From Blautia sp. AF19-10LB (lineage in GTDB: Bacteria; Bacillota; Clostridia; Lachnospirales; Lachnospiraceae): a stretch of DNA of 17,485 nucleotides. Positions 14,507-17,485 of the stretch are shown here, piece by piece. Position 1 is the stretch's first letter, and the number at the start of each line of letters is the position of its first letter. The notes under the pieces are model-generated. The model was given only the letters and a program-made list of their open reading frames with translations. It ran no database searches and was not told the DNA's origin. The stretch spans positions 1 through 17,485 of the forward strand of contig NZ_QTWS01000001.1 of the NCBI RefSeq assembly GCF_003461245.1, written 5' to 3'. Both the position numbers and the translations under genes were made by a program.

Positions 14507-15434
14507 AAAACAATCGGCTGCAGCCGATTTATCTATAACTATATGCTTGCAGATAAAATGGAACATTATAAAAAAGAAAAAAAGATGTTAAGGAACACAC
14601 CAGCCAGTTACAAGAAAGAATATCCCTGGCTGAAAGAGGTGGATTCATTGGCGTTAGCAAATGTACAGATGCATCTGGAAAGCGCATTCCATAAGTTTTT
14701 TCGTGAACCATCTGCAGGATTTCCACGTTTCAAATCAAAGAAGTCATCAAGAAAATCTTATACAACAAACGTAGTGAATGGAAATATCTTTCTGGAAGGA
14801 AAATATTTTGCCAGTCTTTTATTTTGCTGTGAAAACCAAACAGCAGAAAAAAACGGCAGAAAAATTTATTGGGATCGATTTTGCGATGCAGGGAATGTGT
14901 GTGTTTTCTACCGGTAAAAGAGCTGAATATCCGATATTCTATCGGAATACAGAGAAAAAGCTTGCACGGGAACAGAGAAAGCTGTCCAGATGTCAGAAAG
15001 GCAGTCAGAATTATAAGAAGCAGAAGAAAAGAGTTGCACTGTGCCATGAAAAGATCCGAAATCAGAGAAAAGATTTTCAGCATAAACTCAGTGCCAGTCT
15101 TGCCGGGAGCTTCGATGCAGTATGTGTGGAAGATCTGAATCTGAAAGGGATGGCAGGAGGACTTCATCTTGGAAAAGGTGTACATGATAATGGATATGGC
15201 CTGTTTCTGTCTATGCTGGAATATAAACTGGAGGAACGAGGAAAATATCTGATCAAAGTAGACCGTTATTTTGCATCCAGTAAGATTTGCAGTGTATGCG
15301 GAAATAAAAAAGAAGAATTGTCTTTATCTGATAGGATTTATTACTGTGAATGCGGTAACAGAATGGACCGCGATGTAAATGCAGCAGTTAATATCATGAA
15401 AGAGGGAAAAAGAATCTTTGCAGAATGTGCATGA
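14507..15434 (+). pseudogene. tnpB: TnpB RNA-guided nuclease, frameshifted with internal deletion
   Basis: The frame KKTIGCSRFIYNYMLADKM (from about 14504) starts well inside TnpB, so the usual first 20-25 residues are lost or out of frame at an A7 run (14504-14510). The protein continues through DSLALANVQMHLESAF and FPRFKSKKS. It then jumps from NIFLEG to KYFASLLF, missing about 40 residues seen in relatives. A second frameshift follows at the A7 run 14847-14853. The downstream frame keeps the RuvC residues (Asp in FIGIDFAM, Glu in CVEDLNLKGM, Asp in DRDVNAAVNI) and the zinc ribbon (CSVCG...CECG). TnpB normally cuts DNA guided by omegaRNA. This copy should be dead as full-length protein. Confidence 0.82.
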
Positions 15435-15439
15435 CAGCA

Positions 15440-15587
15440 CAATAAAAAGTCCGTAACCGGACTAATAAAAATCGCGGGGCACGCGAGGATAGCTTGTAGA
15501 TACTTGGCTCTGTAGAGCCATTGAGCAAGAAGCCCCCACTTCAAAATCAGAGATTAAGTGGTGGGAGCATGTCACATTCTTTGCAGA
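15440..15587 (+). ncRNA. omegaRNA (right-end RNA) of the tnpB element, with guide
   Basis: Downstream of the tnpB stop is a chain of hairpins: AGTCCG-TAAC-CGGACT (15448-15463), CGCG-GGGCA-CGCG, GGCTC-TGTA-GAGCC (15506-15519) and the terminal CCCCCACTT/AAGTGGTGGG stem ending at GGGAG 15567. This matches the position and layout of IS200/IS605 omegaRNAs, where the scaffold ends at the element boundary and the next 16-20 bases are the guide. Here the guide would be the beginning of the recombinase fragment (from about 15568). The boundaries are estimates. Confidence 0.6.
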
Positions 15588-16972
15588 GGATGCAGGATTT
15601 TGGAGTGAATCTGATCTGTGTTGAAGATGGAATTGACAGCTCAAAAGATAGTGGAAAGCTGATGATTTCTGTTCTGTCTGCGGTGGCAGAGATTGAACGA
15701 GAGAATATCCTTGTTCAGACAATGGAGGGACGTAAGCAGAAAGCCAGGGAAGGAAAATGGAACGGTGGGTTTGCTCCATATGGCTATGAATTGGCAAATG
15801 GAGAATTGCAGATTGCAGAGGATGAAGCGGAAATTATTCGTCTGATCTATGATAAATTTATTCATACCAATATGGGAATTTCTGCGATTGCTACATGGCT
15901 GAACCAGCATGGATATAAAAAGAAAAAACGACAGAATAATACACTGGACGCATTTGCCGCTTCATTTATAAAAGGCGTTCTGGATAATCCGGTATACTGT
16001 GGAAAGCTGGCTTATGGACGAAGAAAGAACGAGAAAGTATCTGGTACAAGAAATGAATACCGTATTGTAAAGCAGGAAAATTATATGCTGCACGATGGTA
16101 TCCATGAAGGAATCATTTCAGAAACAGACTGGGAGCTGGCTCATCAAAAAAGGGAAAAAACAGGTGTGAAATATGAAAAGACACATAGTCTCGAGCATGA
16201 GCATATTTTATCCGAAATATTGAGATGCCCGTTATGTGGAAGCGGTATGTATGGAAACGTGAACCGAAAGAAAAAGAAAGACGGAACTTTATATAAGGAT
16301 TATTTCTATTATGCCTGCAAACATCGTCGCCTGGTAGATGGTCATAAATGTGGATATCGTAAACAATGGAGCGAGGAGAAGATTAACAATGCAGTGGAAG
16401 AAGTTATTCGGAAACTGGTGAAGAATCCTAAATTTGAAGAAGCAATTCTGAATAAAATCGGTTCAAGAATAGATACAGAAGAAATAGAAAAAGAGATTGA
16501 AAGACTGAAAAAACAGCACAGGCAGCTGACCGGAGCAAAAGGAAGACTTGGACAGCAGATGGACAGTCTGGATATCATGGATAAATTTTATGAGAAGAAA
16601 TATCAGGATATGGAGACAAGGTTATACCGTTTGTATGATGAGATTGAAGGCGTGGAGAACAGTATAGAAGAAGTCAAGAATCGCCTGCTGAATATCTGGC
16701 AACAGAAAATATCAGAAGAAAACGTCTATCAATTTCTTTTATATTTTGATAAACTATATGATAAGTTCACCGACCTGGAGAAGAAAGAATTTCTTAACAG
16801 CTTTGTAGAACAGGTGGACATTTACGAGCAGGAGCAGCCAGATGGCAGATTCCTGAAGCACATAAAGTTCCGTTTTCCGGTGTATTTTGGAGACAGGGAA
16901 ACACAGGAACTTTGTTGGGATAACGAAAGTACCGCTGAGACTGTGGTGTTGCTACAAAGGAAAAATATGTAG
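15569..16972 (+). pseudogene. Large serine recombinase, catalytic N-terminus missing
   Basis: About 467 residues of a TnpX/TndX-like site-specific recombinase remain. What is left of the resolvase domain (FGVNLICVEDGIDSSKDSGK, then SAVAEIERENILVQTMEGRK, about 11-60) is its end only. The first 70 or so residues, with the catalytic Ser and Arg motifs, are gone. The recombinase domain (about 65-190), a zinc ribbon (Cys220, Cys223, Cys250, Cys261), a long coiled coil (about 295-400) and a normal-looking tail follow. The tnpB element ends exactly where homology starts, and no N-terminal piece lies on its other side, so an adjacent deletion is likely. ATG 15569 has GGGAG only one base away. The remnant might make a DNA-binding fragment but cannot recombine DNA. 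Confidence 0.85.
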
Positions 16973-16995
16973 AAATCCTTGAATTTACGCACTTT

Positions 16996-17130
16996 GTGGA
17001 GCTTTTCAGTTTCAAAAAAATAGGTGAAAATCACAAAGAAAAGAGCAGCCTTGTGAAGAAAGTAACCGTTGTTGTTGCGTTAGACCTCGGGACGGGGAAC
17101 ACAAAGAATCTTGAATATGAAAATGAATAG
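16996..17130 (+). other. Unassigned short reading frame after the recombinase
   Basis: A frame open from about 16951, overlapping the recombinase end, runs to TAG 17128. It includes VEILEFTHFVELFSFKKIGE and VKKVTVVVALDLGTGNTKNL. The first usable start would be GTG 16996, giving 44 residues without a clear ribosome site. The residue pattern looks protein-like rather than random, so it may be the end of a lost gene. I do not recognise the family. Confidence 0.3.
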
Positions 17131-17153
17131 AGAGCTATCAGATCATTGATAGA

Positions 17154-17226
17154 TTATAGGGATACTTGTTAAAAGCGGGTGTCCCTATTTTTTATGGGGC
17201 ATTCCAGAAATGGAGTGTCTTTTTTA
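17154..17226 (+). terminator. Two consecutive terminator hairpins
   Basis: First hairpin: ATAGGGA paired with TCCCTAT around an A/G-rich loop, followed by six T's (about 17154-17192). Second hairpin: GGCATTCCA-GAAA-TGGAGTGTC, a 9-bp stem with two wobbles and a GAAA tetraloop, followed by six T's (17199-17226). They separate the recombinase region from the next gene. Confidence 0.75.
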
Positions 17227-17261
17227 TACCAAAATATTAAAAATTCAGGAGGAAAATGAAA

Positions 17262-17485
17262 ATGACAAACACAGCGTTAAGAGCAGAGAATAGCAATTCT
17301 CGCACAATTACTTTCAAGAGCAGGGAACACGAAAAATTTTATGAGGAATATCTGAAAAAATGCAGATATCAGGATGTCTACCATCGGGCTTTGGTTTATT
17401 GCCTGGGTATCGACAGAGACACAAGAAATAATGTGAATAAAATCTATAATTTTAAAACTGGATGTGTAAAAACGGAATGCCTGCA
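17262..17485 (+). CDS. DUF6075-like conjugative-element protein (partial)
   Basis: Seventy-four codons are visible before the window ends. The sequence (NSNSRTITFKSREHEKFYEE, YQDVYHRALVYCLGIDRDTR, IYNFKTGCVKTECL) matches my memory of DUF6075-type proteins carried by clostridial integrative and conjugative elements; no function is known. ATG 17262 is preferred because AGGAGG lies 9 bases upstream; ATG 17256 is only 3 bases from it. The gene begins after two terminators, so it has its own transcription or depends on sequence at 17227-17250. It suggests a conjugative element continues to the right. Confidence 0.75.
   Translation, partial: MTNTALRAENSNSRTITFKSREHEKFYEEYLKKCRYQDVYHRALVYCLGIDRDTRNNVNKIYNFKTGCVKTECL

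Larger units (their letters stand above)
14376..15567 (+). mobile_element. IS200/IS605-type tnpB element, decayed, no tnpA
   Basis: The left end shows an imperfect hairpin TCTCCTTCCT-CTAT-AGGTGGGAGA (14376-14399). The right end shows CCCCCACTT paired with AAGTGGTGGG (15533-15565). Between them lie a promoter, a broken tnpB and an omegaRNA region. There is no TnpA (Y1 transposase), so it is an IS1341-like solo-tnpB element. Exact ends are uncertain by some bases. Its right end abuts a truncated serine recombinase gene. Confidence 0.75.

Noticed and set aside
15521..15568. Recombinase start at 15521
   Set aside because: The frame is open there, but this part is the right-end hairpin of the tnpB element and has no recombinase-like sequence.
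1..17485. CRISPR array, tRNA or rRNA gene
   Set aside because: I saw no regularly spaced repeats, no cloverleaf with a TTC-loop motif, and no rRNA-like segment on either strand; this is by eye only.

Overview
The window looks like accessory DNA from a low-to-moderate GC gut Firmicute, most likely Clostridia (Lachnospiraceae-like). I base this on AGGAG ribosome sites, TTGACA/TATAAT promoters and clostridial-type conjugative-element debris (VirD4-like coupling protein, MobC, RepA_N, a large serine recombinase, a DUF6075-like protein). All family names are recalled from motifs; no database search was run.

Layout. 1-1658: a group II intron, entered inside its 5' half, whose maturase gene is broken by an internal duplication. 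1706-3865: a MarR regulator and two overlapping radical SAM genes that match the family known as the radical SAM mobile pair, with a palindromic promoter/operator and a terminator. 3945-4368: a conjugative-element scar, with a coupling-protein fragment fused tail-to-tail to a MobC N-terminus, a terminator, and palindromes that may be an oriT remnant. 4391-8126: an Rrf2 regulator divergent from an operon of three SIR2-family proteins and a C_GCAxxG_C_C-type cysteine protein. 8182-10140: a shared terminator, a decapitated AraC gene, a RepA remnant, an intact small coiled-coil/HTH gene, a broken ORF6N-domain gene and an XRE fragment. 10271-14161: apparently healthy genes for a MATE exporter, an AraC-cupin regulator and a GH13 alpha-glucosidase. 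14262-17485: an orphan 3' end of a second group II intron, a decayed IS200/IS605-type tnpB element with its omegaRNA region, a serine recombinase lacking its catalytic N-terminus, two terminator hairpins and the start of a DUF6075-like gene that runs off the window.

How the genes work together. The most interesting intact unit is the Rrf2/SIR2 operon. All three SIR2 proteins replace the sirtuin catalytic His with Gln, Glu and Gln, which resembles the class M ADP-ribosylating sirtuins (SirTM). The usual SirTM partners (macrodomain, GcvH-like protein, lipoate ligase) are absent. The cysteine-rich protein and Rrf2 regulator take their place, which suggests an NAD-dependent, redox- or metal-responsive modification system. 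The MarR/radical SAM unit is a second self-contained cargo cassette. The rest is a record of repeated mobile-element insertion, deletion and decay around a small carbohydrate/efflux locus.
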